Below are positions 25,508 to 33,649 of a stretch of DNA of 64,000 bases, piece by piece. The position numbers and the translations under genes are program-made. Location: contig JAQXVT010000053.1 in NCBI GenBank assembly GCA_029225065.1, positions 1-64,000 of the forward strand, written 5' to 3'. Position 1 is the stretch's first letter. Each line of letters opens with the position of its first letter. The stretch comes from Lachnospiraceae bacterium. GTDB lineage: Bacteria; Bacillota; Clostridia; Lachnospirales; Lachnospiraceae. Below the pieces are notes generated by a model. That model made no database searches. It saw nothing but the letters and a program-made list of their open reading frames with translations, and was not told where the DNA came from.

Positions 25508-27943
25508 ATGAACGAAAAACAACTTCTGGACCGGCTGAAACAGGACGCAGACGCGGTCACTCCGCCGGAAACGCTCTCGCCGGAAGCAATCGAGCGGATG
25601 CTGCTGGACGCCCGGGAAAGCCAGGCTGCACAATCGCAAAATTCCGCCAAACGATTATTGGATACCCAAGAACCTTTCGCAGATTCCGATTCTTCCGATA
25701 TGCAGAACTTTTCAACAGATTCCATTTCTTCTAATCCACAAAAACATTTCACATCACAGGAATCTGAGGAAGAGCACCGCACTTTCTTTGCAGTTTCTGC
25801 TGACAGCCGCTCTGACACCCAGGCTTCGGCACAAAGCGCGGCTTTCTCAGATACAGATTCCTCATCCAGGAAAGGAGGCAGCAACATGAAAAAACACACT
25901 TCTTTTTACCGCTGCGCAATGCGCTACGGAAGCCTCGCCGCCGTCTTTGTACTCGGTGTCACCGTACTGTGGCAGGCAAACCAGATCTCTTCGCTCAAGG
26001 AAAATCAGGCAGCACTGCCGCAGGGAAATGGAAGGGCTGCGGTTGTCATCGAGACCGAAGCTTTAGAAAATGCTAAACAGAATACAGATACCGAAGATAC
26101 AAACAATGAAAAAGCATCTATCCCTGATACGAATCAGAATGGGCCAAATGCAGCCGAAGCATCAATGGCAGAAAAACACGATGATGGAGCTGACTCTTCC
26201 AGCTTTTCCGATACATTGAATAATATCGATTCATCAGAACTCGCAGCAGCCTCTGCACAGCAGGAAGACGCATTCACTTACGCCGACTCCTATGAGCAGA
26301 TCTACGATACCTTAAAGGATAAGCTCGGCCTCTCGCTGTACGGACGAGATACTGCCTATGATGTTTACGCAGAAGTAGCCAGTGACACCGGAGCAGCGGT
26401 TGCCACTTCTGCTGATGACGCTGCTTCCTCCGGTTCTGACGTAAATGGGATTGATTTTTCTGAAACGAATCTGCAGGAGATGGGTGTTGATGAGGGCGAT
26501 ATCGTAAAAACAGATGGTCAGTACCTTTACATTCTGAAACAGGATCTGTCCTTCTCGATCATTCACGCAGACGGAAGTGATCTTACCTTATGCAGTACGA
26601 CAGATCTCGATGCATCTTCTCTCTCCAACGCGTCCGTAAAAGAGCTGTACCTTGACGGCAGTCAGCTCACGGTTCTGTTTCAGGGCACCCAGACCTCGCT
26701 GGAACAGGAGGACGAAGTCTACTATACCGCCTCCCAGATGTCATCTGTTCTTTGTACGTATGATATTTCCGATCCGAACGCTCCGAAACTGACCGGAAGT
26801 CTCACTCAGGAGGGACGCTATTCCACTTCCCGAAAAGTCGGAAACTATCTGTATCTCTTTACCAGCTATACGCCGACACTTCTCGATGCGTATGCTTCCA
26901 GTACGATGGCTCCGCGTGTCAACGGCACTGCCGTTCCTGCCTCCTGCTTCTACCTTCCGGAGCAGCTGAGCAGTCAGCAGTACCTTGTAATCACCGCAGT
27001 AGATTTGAGTGCAAACGCAGCCGTCACCGACCAGAAAGTCCTCGTTTCCGGAGCAGATAATTTCTATGTCAGCACCGAAAACATCTATATTGCAACCGAA
27101 AATTATAATTCCGATGATACGTTCACGGAGCTTGCCAAGTTCCACTACGACAACGGGCATATCACCGGCGTCGCTGCCGGTTCTGTACGCGGCTACCTGA
27201 ATAATTCATTCTCCTTAAATGAATACAACGGATATCTCCGTATCGTATCGACATATTACGATTCATCAAACGATGACTGGACAGAGAAAAATATTCTTAC
27301 GATTTTTGATGAAAACCTGAAGCAGGTCAGCACCATCGACGATCTCGCCTCCGGTGAGACAATCCGCTCTGCCCGCTTTCTCGAAGACACCGGATATTTC
27401 GTCACCTTCCGGCAGACAGACCCACTGTTCCGCGTCGATCTCTCCGATCCAACTGCTCCAAAGATTACCGGTGAATTAAAGGTCAGTGGTTTTTCCTCCT
27501 ACCTGCACTTTTACGGTGAAAACCTTCTGCTCGGCATCGGCTACGAAGCCGACGAAAATACCGGTGAGACGACCGGCATCAAACTCTCGATGTTCGATCT
27601 CTCGGATCCGGATGAATTAAAAGAAGTAAATCGAATCGCAATCTCTGGCATCACCTGGGCTCCTGCGATTGATGATTACAAATCGATTCTTGTCGATGCA
27701 GAGAAAAATCTGATCGGGTTCTACTGCGACGGCCGCTATCTTGTTTATTCTTACGACAGTGAAAATGGTTTTGAACGGATGCTGGTCTACGACTTCTTCG
27801 AGGACGATCTGATGGAGACTGCACAGTACGACACCATGCGCGGACTGTACATCGGCGATACGCTGTATCTGGCCGGCGATGGATTCGTGGTTCCGTTTGA
27901 TCTTGCGGATGGATGCAGCAAGCAGGAGGTATTCCGGTACTAA
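25508..27943 (+). CDS. Membrane protein with extracellular beta-propeller domain, putative anti-sigma partner
   Basis: 811 residues. The N-terminal 130 residues are cytosolic (MNEKQLLDRLKQDADAVTPPETLSPEAIERML, then Ser/Gln-rich filler), a transmembrane helix spans about 145-163 (GSLAAVFVLGVTVLW), and an acidic spacer to 300 follows. The rest is a secreted beta-propeller of the PF09826 type: NLQEMGVDEGDIVKTDGQYLYIL, then repeated blades such as DISDPNAPKLTGSL and DLSDPTAPKITGELKVSGFSSYLHFYGENLLLGIG. By position it probably holds the adjacent ECF sigma factor at the membrane and responds to an extracellular signal bound by the propeller. No classical zinc anti-sigma motif (HxxxCxxC) is visible, so the sigma-binding role is inferred from context. 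Confidence 0.85.
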   Translation: MNEKQLLDRLKQDADAVTPPETLSPEAIERMLLDARESQAAQSQNSAKRLLDTQEPFADSDSSDMQNFSTDSISSNPQKHFTSQESEEEHRTFFAVSADSRSDTQASAQSAAFSDTDSSSRKGGSNMKKHTSFYRCAMRYGSLAAVFVLGVTVLWQANQISSLKENQAALPQGNGRAAVVIETEALENAKQNTDTEDTNNEKASIPDTNQNGPNAAEASMAEKHDDGADSSSFSDTLNNIDSSELAAASAQQEDAFTYADSYEQIYDTLKDKLGLSLYGRDTAYDVYAEVASDTGAAVATSADDAASSGSDVNGIDFSETNLQEMGVDEGDIVKTDGQYLYILKQDLSFSIIHADGSDLTLCSTTDLDASSLSNASVKELYLDGSQLTVLFQGTQTSLEQEDEVYYTASQMSSVLCTYDISDPNAPKLTGSLTQEGRYSTSRKVGNYLYLFTSYTPTLLDAYASSTMAPRVNGTAVPASCFYLPEQLSSQQYLVITAVDLSANAAVTDQKVLVSGADNFYVSTENIYIATENYNSDDTFTELAKFHYDNGHITGVAAGSVRGYLNNSFSLNEYNGYLRIVSTYYDSSNDDWTEKNILTIFDENLKQVSTIDDLASGETIRSARFLEDTGYFVTFRQTDPLFRVDLSDPTAPKITGELKVSGFSSYLHFYGENLLLGIGYEADENTGETTGIKLSMFDLSDPDELKEVNRIAISGITWAPAIDDYKSILVDAEKNLIGFYCDGRYLVYSYDSENGFERMLVYDFFEDDLMETAQYDTMRGLYIGDTLYLAGDGFVVPFDLADGCSKQEVFRY

Positions 27944-27973
27944 AAAACATTCATGCTACAAACAGGTCCCCAA

Positions 27974-28029
27974 CCACTGCTTATTACTCCGCGCAATTGA
28001 AGCAGTGGGACTTGCCTGACTTGGTTAAA
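27974..28029. repeat. Hairpin repeat, family 2 copy 1
   Basis: CCACTGCTT (27974-27982) pairs perfectly with AAGCAGTGG (28000-28008) around ATTACTCCGCGCAATTG, followed by GACTTGCCTGACTTGGTTAAA. The same order (CTGCTTATT-CTCCGCGCAA, GCAGTGGG, TTGC-TGA-T-GGTTAAA) recurs at 57912-57966. Both copies lie beside a terminator at a gene 3' end. Confidence 0.65.
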
Positions 28030-28042
28030 TTCTTCTGATTAT

Positions 28043-28090
28043 AAAAAATCCTCTGTGTACCACTTTATTGTATGGCCACACAGAGGATTC
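28043..28090. terminator. Bidirectional terminator between propeller gene and ksgA
   Basis: AATCCTCTGTGT pairs with ACACAGAGGATT around an 18-base loop, with A-rich sequence before and T-rich sequence after on both strands. It separates the convergent beta-propeller and ksgA genes. Confidence 0.85.
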
Positions 28091-28110
28091 TTCAGTTTTT
28101 TACGGTTGTC

Positions 28111-28992
28111 TTAATATGATGCCATATGCCGCTCCGTCAGCGCATCGCTGAGCTGTGCAAACTGTTCCAGCGTCAGCTGCTCGCCGCGCACCGTCTCTTT
28201 CCAGCCAAGCGCTGCAAAAGTTTCCAGCAATTCTTCTTTTCCATATGGAAGATCAGTGGCATTTTTCAGTCCGTTCAGCAGCGTCTTGCGGCGCTGGTTG
28301 AAGGAAGCCCGGATCAATGCAAACATCAGCTTTTCATCCTTTACCGATACCGGCGGATTCTGATAGCTTTCCAGATGAATGACTGCACTTCCAACATTTG
28401 GCCGCGGCATAAAGCAGTTTGGCGGCACGTTCGCTGCGATATACGGCGAAGCATAGTACTGAACAGCCAGCGACAGCGCACCGTAATCCTTGCTGCCCGG
28501 TCCGGCCTGCATCCGCTGTGCCACTTCTTTCTGCACCATGACGGTGATGCTGCTCACCGGCACATGACTCTCATAAAGCCCCATGATAATCGGCGTCGTG
28601 ATATAATATGGAAGATTTGCCACGACCTTGATCGGACGTCCTCCGTTTTTCTCCTGCGCAAGCGCTTCGAGATCCAGTTTCAAAATGTCCTGGTTGATCA
28701 CGGTCACGTTATCGTATCCCGCCAGTGTCTCCTCCAGAATCGGGATCAGATTCCGGTCGATCTCCACTGCTGTCACTTCCCGTGCTGCTTCTGCCAGATA
28801 CTGCGTCATCGTGCCGATGCCCGGTCCGATCTCCAGCACAAAGTCATCCTTTGTGATGCCTGCCGCCGCGATGATCTTATCCAGCACATGCGGATCAATC
28901 AGGAAATTCTGGCCAAATTTTTTCTGAAAATCAAAGCCGTGCTTCTGAATCACTTCTATTGTTTTTTTTGGGTTGGATAATTTTTCTGTCAT
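28111..28992 (-). CDS. ksgA: 16S rRNA (adenine1518/1519-N6)-dimethyltransferase
   Basis: The ATG at 28992 has GGGGGAG five bases upstream, so I drop the 11 upstream residues of the track ORF; 293 residues remain. Motifs: QKKFGQNFLIDPHVLDKI at the N-terminus, SAM-binding LEIGPGIGTMTQYLAE, VEIDRNLIPIL, and catalytic NLPYYITTPIIM. A C-terminal domain includes SFNQRRKTLLNGL. It dimethylates two adjacent adenines at the 3' end of 16S rRNA during 30S maturation. tatD lies upstream; rnmV, often between them in Firmicutes, is missing here. Confidence 0.97.
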   Translation of the reverse strand: MTEKLSNPKKTIEVIQKHGFDFQKKFGQNFLIDPHVLDKIIAAAGITKDDFVLEIGPGIGTMTQYLAEAAREVTAVEIDRNLIPILEETLAGYDNVTVINQDILKLDLEALAQEKNGGRPIKVVANLPYYITTPIIMGLYESHVPVSSITVMVQKEVAQRMQAGPGSKDYGALSLAVQYYASPYIAANVPPNCFMPRPNVGSAVIHLESYQNPPVSVKDEKLMFALIRASFNQRRKTLLNGLKNATDLPYGKEELLETFAALGWKETVRGEQLTLEQFAQLSDALTERHMASY

Positions 28993-29049
28993 GGACTCCC
29001 CCTGTATTTTTCTCTGATGCTGCACTTTTTTCGCGCAGCCATTTTATTT

Positions 29050-29170
29050 TCCATCTCTTATCGAATTATTTTGTATCTTCTGTCGAATTTCGGTTCCCTT
29101 TTCTTTTGTATTTCTTACCGATTTTCGATTCTGTTCTACTTTGTATTTTTTACTGAATCTCAATATTCTT
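29050..29170. repeat. Degenerate ~36-base tandem repeats between tatD and ksgA
   Basis: The plus strand reads TTTTGTATCTTCTGTCGAATTTCGG, then TTTTGTATTTCTTACCGATTTTCGA, then TTTGTATTTTTTACTGAATCTCA, about three imperfect units with a 36-base period, with a partial unit before them. No ORF is evident. The stretch lies in the ksgA leader where rnmV would often be. Confidence 0.45.
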
Positions 29171-29214
29171 CACACTATCTATCTCCTGCCGGCTCTTCTG
29201 AATTCTTTTTCTTC

Positions 29215-29985
29215 TCATCGAATTTTCGAATATACCCGCTTCACATTTGCATAAGTGGCATCCTCCACCTCCTGCGGTGTCACCCCTTTGATTCTCGCAA
29301 TCTCCTCGATCACAAGCGGAAGATACAAAGAGGAATTGCGCTTGCCGCGGTTTGGTGTCGGTGCAAGATACGGACAGTCGGTCTCGACTACGATATGATC
29401 CAGCGGAACTGCTGCCGCCACTTCCTTCATCACACGCGCGTTTTTAAAGGTCACAACGCCGCCGATTCCGATCGAATATCCCAACTTCACATACTCAAGT
29501 GCCATCTGCGCCGATGAGGAAAAGCAGTGAATCACACCGCCGGTCGTCCCGGCATGCTCCTTTTTCATAATCTCAAAGGTCTCCTGCGCAGCGTCCCTGC
29601 TGTGAATATTCACCGGAAGTCCGTTTTCTTTTGCCATATTCAGCTGGGCGATAAACCACTCCTTCTGGCAGTCATGCGATTCTTTGTCCCAGTAATAATC
29701 CAGTCCGATCTCTCCGACTGCTACCGTCTTCGGCTTTTTGCACAGCTCATACAGCCACTGCATTTTCTCCTCATTCAGACTGCCGACATGATCCGGATGT
29801 ACCCCCGCCGCCGCATAGATAAATGGATACTGCTCCGCCAGCGCCTGGCTCGCCGCCACGCCCTCCAGCGAGGCTCCCATGTTGATGATGCCTCCGATGC
29901 CTGCCTCCTCCATACCCGAAAGAAGCACCTCCCGGTCTTCGTCAAACTGTTCGTCATCATAATGTGCATGACTGTCAAATATCAT
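29215..29985 (-). CDS. tatD: TatD-family metal-dependent hydrolase
   Basis: 256 residues. It starts MIFDSHAHYDDEQFDEDR with the HxH metal motif, followed by GEIGLDYYW (metal-bridging Glu), VNIHSRDAAQETFEI, GGVIHCFSSS and VVETDCPYLAP, the complete amidohydrolase-fold metal site. TatD proteins are 3'-5' DNases/exonucleases or related phosphoesterases with roles in DNA quality control. It probably shares a transcript with ksgA, about 220 bases downstream. Confidence 0.96.
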   Translation of the reverse strand: MIFDSHAHYDDEQFDEDREVLLSGMEEAGIGGIINMGASLEGVAASQALAEQYPFIYAAAGVHPDHVGSLNEEKMQWLYELCKKPKTVAVGEIGLDYYWDKESHDCQKEWFIAQLNMAKENGLPVNIHSRDAAQETFEIMKKEHAGTTGGVIHCFSSSAQMALEYVKLGYSIGIGGVVTFKNARVMKEVAAAVPLDHIVVETDCPYLAPTPNRGKRNSSLYLPLVIEEIARIKGVTPQEVEDATYANVKRVYSKIR

Positions 29986-30057
29986 TCTTTTGTCTCCGTT
30001 TCTTTCTCCAAATTTTTTCTATCCACATTTGTCTTTTCATTCTTTATCCTGTGTTTC

Positions 30058-30343
30058 TTACTGTATCGCATCAAAAACGATTCTTTCCAGATATTCTTTT
30101 TTCGAAAAATCACTTCCATCCGCAAAATACGCATTATATGCAACCAATGCAGTTCTCATATATCTGCTGTTTTGTCCAAAAATAGTTCTGTCTATTTTTA
30201 AACCTATCTCATCTGCATATTGACAACAAAATGTAATCGTCGTTCATGTATTACCTTCTCTGAACGGATGTACTTTCCACAAGCTTGCGAGTGATTCACA
30301 AAATTCTTCTGTAATTTTCTTCTTATCCATAATATGCCATGTC
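30058..30343 (-). pseudogene. Fic/Doc AMP-transferase remnant (N-terminus deleted, stop in active-site motif)
   Basis: The minus strand encodes KITEEFCESLASLWKVHPFREGNT, then TGA, then TTITFCCQYADEIGLKIDRTIFGQN...YFADGSDFSKKEYLERIVFDAIQ and TAA at 30058. HPFREGNTRT is the Fic catalytic loop (HxFx[D/E]GNxR); here the Arg codon CGA has become TGA, truncating the motif exactly where it binds ATP phosphates. The first ~110 residues expected of a Fic protein are absent. The locus is therefore dead as a toxin. No ORF-track entry covers it. Confidence 0.82.
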
Positions 30344-30451
30344 TTAGTTCTTATCTTCTTTTTCAATATACCTCTTGAAATCTTCTGTTGGTTCCAAGCC
30401 ATCCACTTTGATCATTCCATTTGCATAATTCCATGCTTCTCTATTGGTCAT
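30344..30451 (-). pseudogene. Truncated VbhA-like antitoxin of the Fic remnant
   Basis: An ATG at 30451 behind GGGGAGGGG opens a 35-residue frame, MTNREAWNYANGMIKVDGL... ending EKEDKN. This resembles the N-terminus of small VbhA-type antitoxins that block class I Fic proteins through an [S/T]xxxE[G/N] motif; here the matching place reads MIKVDG, with Asp for Glu. The frame stops 35 codons in, where the family continues for roughly 20-25 more residues, and the Fic remnant follows directly. Deletion or frameshift is likely. Confidence 0.65.
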
Positions 30452-30611
30452 TTTACATTACCCCTCCCCCGACTCTGTGTCATTGCTCCTTATTATAACA
30501 AAATACATTAACTTTTACATCTCATTTTTTAATGAAAAAACTCCCTTTTTAGCAGACAGTTTTATTACCGCCTCCCCAAAAGAGAGCTTTTCATTTCATC
30601 TTAAAAAATAT
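30452..30611. other. AT-rich spacer, nothing recognised
   Basis: Between the antitoxin start and the radical SAM gene end the sequence is AT-rich, without a clear hairpin terminator; a short AAAAGAGAGCTTTT palindrome occurs at about 30578-30591. I see no coding frame. Confidence 0.4.
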
Positions 30612-32024
30612 TTAATCCTGATACGTCGCCTTATAATTGTGGAAGCTCTCCACGTGATGCGGGTTCTCATCCCAGATCTCTTTTGCTTTTCCGGCCCAGT
30701 TTTCTGCGTAGTTCTCGCACTTGTCGCAGAGGTGGTCTACACTCTCCGGTGACTGAAGGTCGGTGGATTTTGCACCGGTCTTATGCACCATCTCACGCAG
30801 CAGTTCCGGATTCTCAAGCATCGGGCACGGTCTTAACTGGTTGTCATTAAACGGCTGACCGTCACGGTATGCCATGAACAGCGGCTGGCGCAGTGCGTCA
30901 AGCAGCGATACCTCGTGAATGTTTGCTCCCGAATAATGGATGAATACGCACGGCTCCACATCTCCGTTTGCATTGATGTGCATGTAGTTTCTGCCGCCTG
31001 CGATGCAGCCGCCGACGAATTCTCCGTCGTTCTGGAAATCCATCGCAAAGATCTGTTTTCCGCCTTCTTTGCCGCGGATCTCACGTACGCGGTGGTACAT
31101 GTACTCACGCTGCTCTTTTGTCGGAAGCAGCTCTACAGCAGCCTCGTTTCCTACCGGCATGTAATGGAAATACCAGGTGTAGCGGCAGCCCTTATCGATG
31201 ATCATATCGAGGAACTCGTTCGATGTGACAGTCTCGATATTTTTGCTCGTGTAGCAGATTGAGGTACCGAAGATCAGGCCGTACTGCTTCATCAGATCCA
31301 TCGCATGCATTACCTTGTCAAAGCAGCCTGCACCGCGGCGGGAATCGTTGACCTCCTCATAACCCTCAAGGCTGATGGAAACGGACAGGTTTCCGACACG
31401 AACCATCTCCTTGCACATTTCCTCATCGATCAGCGTACCGTTTGTGAATGCGTGGAATGCGCAGTCGCTGTGCTTCTCACACAGACGGATCAGATCTTTT
31501 TTGCGCACGAGCGGTTCTCCGCCGGTGTACATGTAGAAATAAATGCCGAGCTTCTTTCCCTGTGTGATGATACTGTCCAGATCCTCGTAGGAAAGGTTCA
31601 GCTTATGACCGTACTCAGCAGCCCAGCAGCCGGTACAGTGCATATTACAGGCACTGGTCGGGTCCATCAGAATCAGCCACGGTACCTGGCACTGCAGCTC
31701 TTTTCTCTTCTCACGGATTGTCTTTGTTCCGTAATAAGCTGCCTCAAATCCAAGATTCAGTGCCGTCATTTTTAAAACGTGCGGATCGACCTCATCCAGA
31801 AGACGATTGACGTACTGCACCCATTTGCAGTCCTTGTCCTGAAGCATTGCGCGCGCTGCGTCGTAGCTCTTCTCCTGGAACATGTCGCCGGCTACCTTCT
31901 GCACCGTGTCCACCAGCTTTAAAAGTGCCTCCTGACGATTTTCCGGATCTTTATTTACATAATGAAGAACGCCGTCGATTGCCGTACCTACCAGTGCGCG
32001 TTCTACTTTGTGTCCTGCTCCCAT
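30612..32024 (-). CDS. Radical SAM protein with C-terminal Cys-rich (SPASM-like) region, unknown product
   Basis: The ATG at 32024 has GAGGAGG upstream, giving 470 residues. An N-terminal helical region of about 120 residues precedes the radical SAM core: LMDPTSACNMHCTGCWA (CxxxCxxC), YMYTGGEPLVRKKDL (the GGE SAM motif), SISLEGYEEVNDSRRG. The C-terminus has more cysteines (GGCIAGG, VEPCVF, RPCPMLEN, CDKCENY), consistent with a SPASM-type extra cluster site. HINANGDVEPC is the usual phrase before the extra cluster in peptide-modifying enzymes. No precursor peptide is visible next door. Downstream partners on the same strand would be lost to the Fic remnant; upstream lie a membrane protein and a TetR regulator. 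Confidence 0.88.
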   Translation of the reverse strand: MGAGHKVERALVGTAIDGVLHYVNKDPENRQEALLKLVDTVQKVAGDMFQEKSYDAARAMLQDKDCKWVQYVNRLLDEVDPHVLKMTALNLGFEAAYYGTKTIREKRKELQCQVPWLILMDPTSACNMHCTGCWAAEYGHKLNLSYEDLDSIITQGKKLGIYFYMYTGGEPLVRKKDLIRLCEKHSDCAFHAFTNGTLIDEEMCKEMVRVGNLSVSISLEGYEEVNDSRRGAGCFDKVMHAMDLMKQYGLIFGTSICYTSKNIETVTSNEFLDMIIDKGCRYTWYFHYMPVGNEAAVELLPTKEQREYMYHRVREIRGKEGGKQIFAMDFQNDGEFVGGCIAGGRNYMHINANGDVEPCVFIHYSGANIHEVSLLDALRQPLFMAYRDGQPFNDNQLRPCPMLENPELLREMVHKTGAKSTDLQSPESVDHLCDKCENYAENWAGKAKEIWDENPHHVESFHNYKATYQD

Positions 32025-32125
32025 GTTATTTTCCTCCTCTTTCTTATTCTGCTTTATCAAAAGGACTGTTCGCCTTTTTCTGTTCTGACTATTCGCCCGC
32101 AAAATTAGTTTGCCTCATAGTTAGT

Positions 32126-32707
32126 CTATACATATGGTGACGCCGCCATGAGCATGCCGAAAATCAGAAGAAATCCTCCTCCGGCAAAACAAATCTGGCG
32201 GCTCCACTTTGAGCCATACCAATAGCCGTAAAGCAATCCTGCCACTGCCGCTGCGACCGCCAGCAGCCAGATCGTTATCGTCCTGCCAAAATTCCGGTTG
32301 CTCGCATACCAGGCCAGCATACTGATAATTGTTGTTTTGATTCCGGCGCGTGCCGACTGACCAATCAGCCTGCGTGTCTCCGGCTCCTGCTCCCGGTGTT
32401 CCTCCATACCTTTTCCGTAAAATGCCATTCTGACACATGAAAATGCATAAATCAGAAGTACCACTGTTGCCAGTGCATGATACCATTTTGCAGCATTCTG
32501 CTCAAATCCGCTGACCCGGATGATTTCTACAATCAAAATTCCAAAAATCAGCATCAGCAGCTGCACACCGGAATAGATTCCTGTAATTCGAAAGGTCTTT
32601 CGACCTCCCATCTCTGCCTGTGTTGCGCCGATCTTCTGCGCATATTCAAAAATATAAAATGCGACTCCGGCACCCAGGCATATCATACCTGTGCCGCTGA
32701 TTCTCAC
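32126..32707 (-). CDS. Six-helix membrane protein, possibly MntP-related
   Basis: 193 residues with about six transmembrane helices in a 3+3 arrangement split by a charged loop (GKGMEEHREQEPETRR). The second half (ARAGIKTTIISMLAWYASNRNF...GLLYGYWYGSKWSRQICFAGGGFLLIFGMLM) has the spacing of MntP manganese exporters, where a GxxxGxxxGxxxxxxGG-iLi-iG pattern is typical. The conserved membrane Asp that MntP carries in this place is not seen, so either it is a distant relative with changed function or the likeness is coincidental. It lies 100 bases upstream of the radical SAM gene on the same strand, so cotranscription is plausible. Confidence 0.55.
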   Translation of the reverse strand: MRISGTGMICLGAGVAFYIFEYAQKIGATQAEMGGRKTFRITGIYSGVQLLMLIFGILIVEIIRVSGFEQNAAKWYHALATVVLLIYAFSCVRMAFYGKGMEEHREQEPETRRLIGQSARAGIKTTIISMLAWYASNRNFGRTITIWLLAVAAAVAGLLYGYWYGSKWSRQICFAGGGFLLIFGMLMAASPYV

Positions 32708-32905
32708 CGCCCCCTCTTATCCTTGTTTTTCTGTCTGCAGGCTCGTTCACATCAGAGATCGATAAATTTCTCCCGGAACCAGAACCTGTTCAAATTGCTG
32801 TCTCTATCATAAAAAAAAGGATCGAATATTGGAATATTCAATCCTTTTTTGTCGTTTACTTTTTCTGACATTTTTTTCTTTTTGTTATTTTTTTGACACA
32901 AGATT

Positions 32906-33472
32906 TTATTTCTGTGCAAGATTCCCAATCTTGTTCTGCATAATTTCATCCAGAGAATCCGATGCCAGTAACGAATACACCTCCACGATCTCACCCGCGC
33001 TGATGTCGCCATCATACTTCATCCATTTCTGTATCACGAACCAGAATACGCTGGCTATATATTCTGCGATTGTATCCGGGGTCAGAAGGCGGCTTTCACT
33101 TCGAAACTGTGATTTTGTCAGAGCCGCAATTACTTCCTCCTCTATGTAGCGCTGCATAATCTCCTTAAACGAATTCTGGCCTTCAATCACGATGAGTTTC
33201 CGGTAAAATGCCTTATCCTTTTCCATACAGACAAGCATGAAGCGCAGTCCCTCTTTTGTATACCCTGCTGAGATGAGGGAACGGGCCGGCTGCCAGATCT
33301 CCTGTTCAAAAATCCAGTCAATCACATCGTACTTGTCACGAAAATACGTATAAAAGGTCGGGCGCTTTACCTTCGCCCGATCTGTAATGTCTTTTACAAT
33401 TATTTTCTGAAATCCTTTTTCCTGCACAAGCTCTTTAAAACTGTCTGCAAGCATGCGTCTGATTTCCGTCAC
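32906..33472 (-). CDS. TetR/AcrR-family regulator (DhaS-like C-terminus)
   Basis: I favour the GTG at 33472 (VTEIRRMLADSFKELVQ), with AAGGAG 11 bases upstream, over the track start at 33535; this gives 188 residues, usual for the family. The HTH is KGFQKIIVKDITDRAKVKRPTFYTYFRDKYDVIDWIF. The C-terminal half (MEKDKAFYRKLIVIEGQNSFKEIMQRYIEEEVIAAL) resembles the TetR_C domain of DhaS-type regulators. It probably controls the membrane protein/radical SAM genes downstream or the MATE gene upstream; a perfect inverted repeat sits 37 bases before its start. Confidence 0.88.
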   Translation of the reverse strand: MTEIRRMLADSFKELVQEKGFQKIIVKDITDRAKVKRPTFYTYFRDKYDVIDWIFEQEIWQPARSLISAGYTKEGLRFMLVCMEKDKAFYRKLIVIEGQNSFKEIMQRYIEEEVIAALTKSQFRSESRLLTPDTIAEYIASVFWFVIQKWMKYDGDISAGEIVEVYSLLASDSLDEIMQNKIGNLAQK

Positions 33473-33508
33473 TGCGAAAGGCACTCCTTTTCTTCCTTGA
33501 TAAATAAC

Positions 33509-33547
33509 ACCGCCTGAACATTTTGTCCGGTGCACCTGTCAGGCGGT
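33509..33547 (-). promoter_or_regulatory. Perfect 9-bp inverted repeat before tetR-type gene (operator or terminator)
   Basis: ACCGCCTGA (33509-33517) and TCAGGCGGT (33539-33547) enclose a loop that itself contains the palindrome GGTGCACC. It could be the terminator of the MATE gene, though only TGTTATTTA follows, or a TetR operator. Confidence 0.45.
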
Positions 33548-33649
33548 TCTGTTCCTGTTTGAGCCTTTATTTTAACACAGGTTTCACTTTTTGGAAACTG
33601 CGTTTTTCCGCTTCCGTAAAGGTGAACGCTTCTGCTCTATGCTTTTTCC

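Noticed and set aside
27974-28029. Integron attC site because of the GTTAAA tail
   Set aside because: There is no matching RYYYAAC core on the other side, no cassette structure and no integrase gene.
32126-32707. Confident call of a manganese exporter
   Set aside because: The helix spacing resembles MntP but the conserved acidic residue is missing, so I report only a possible relation.
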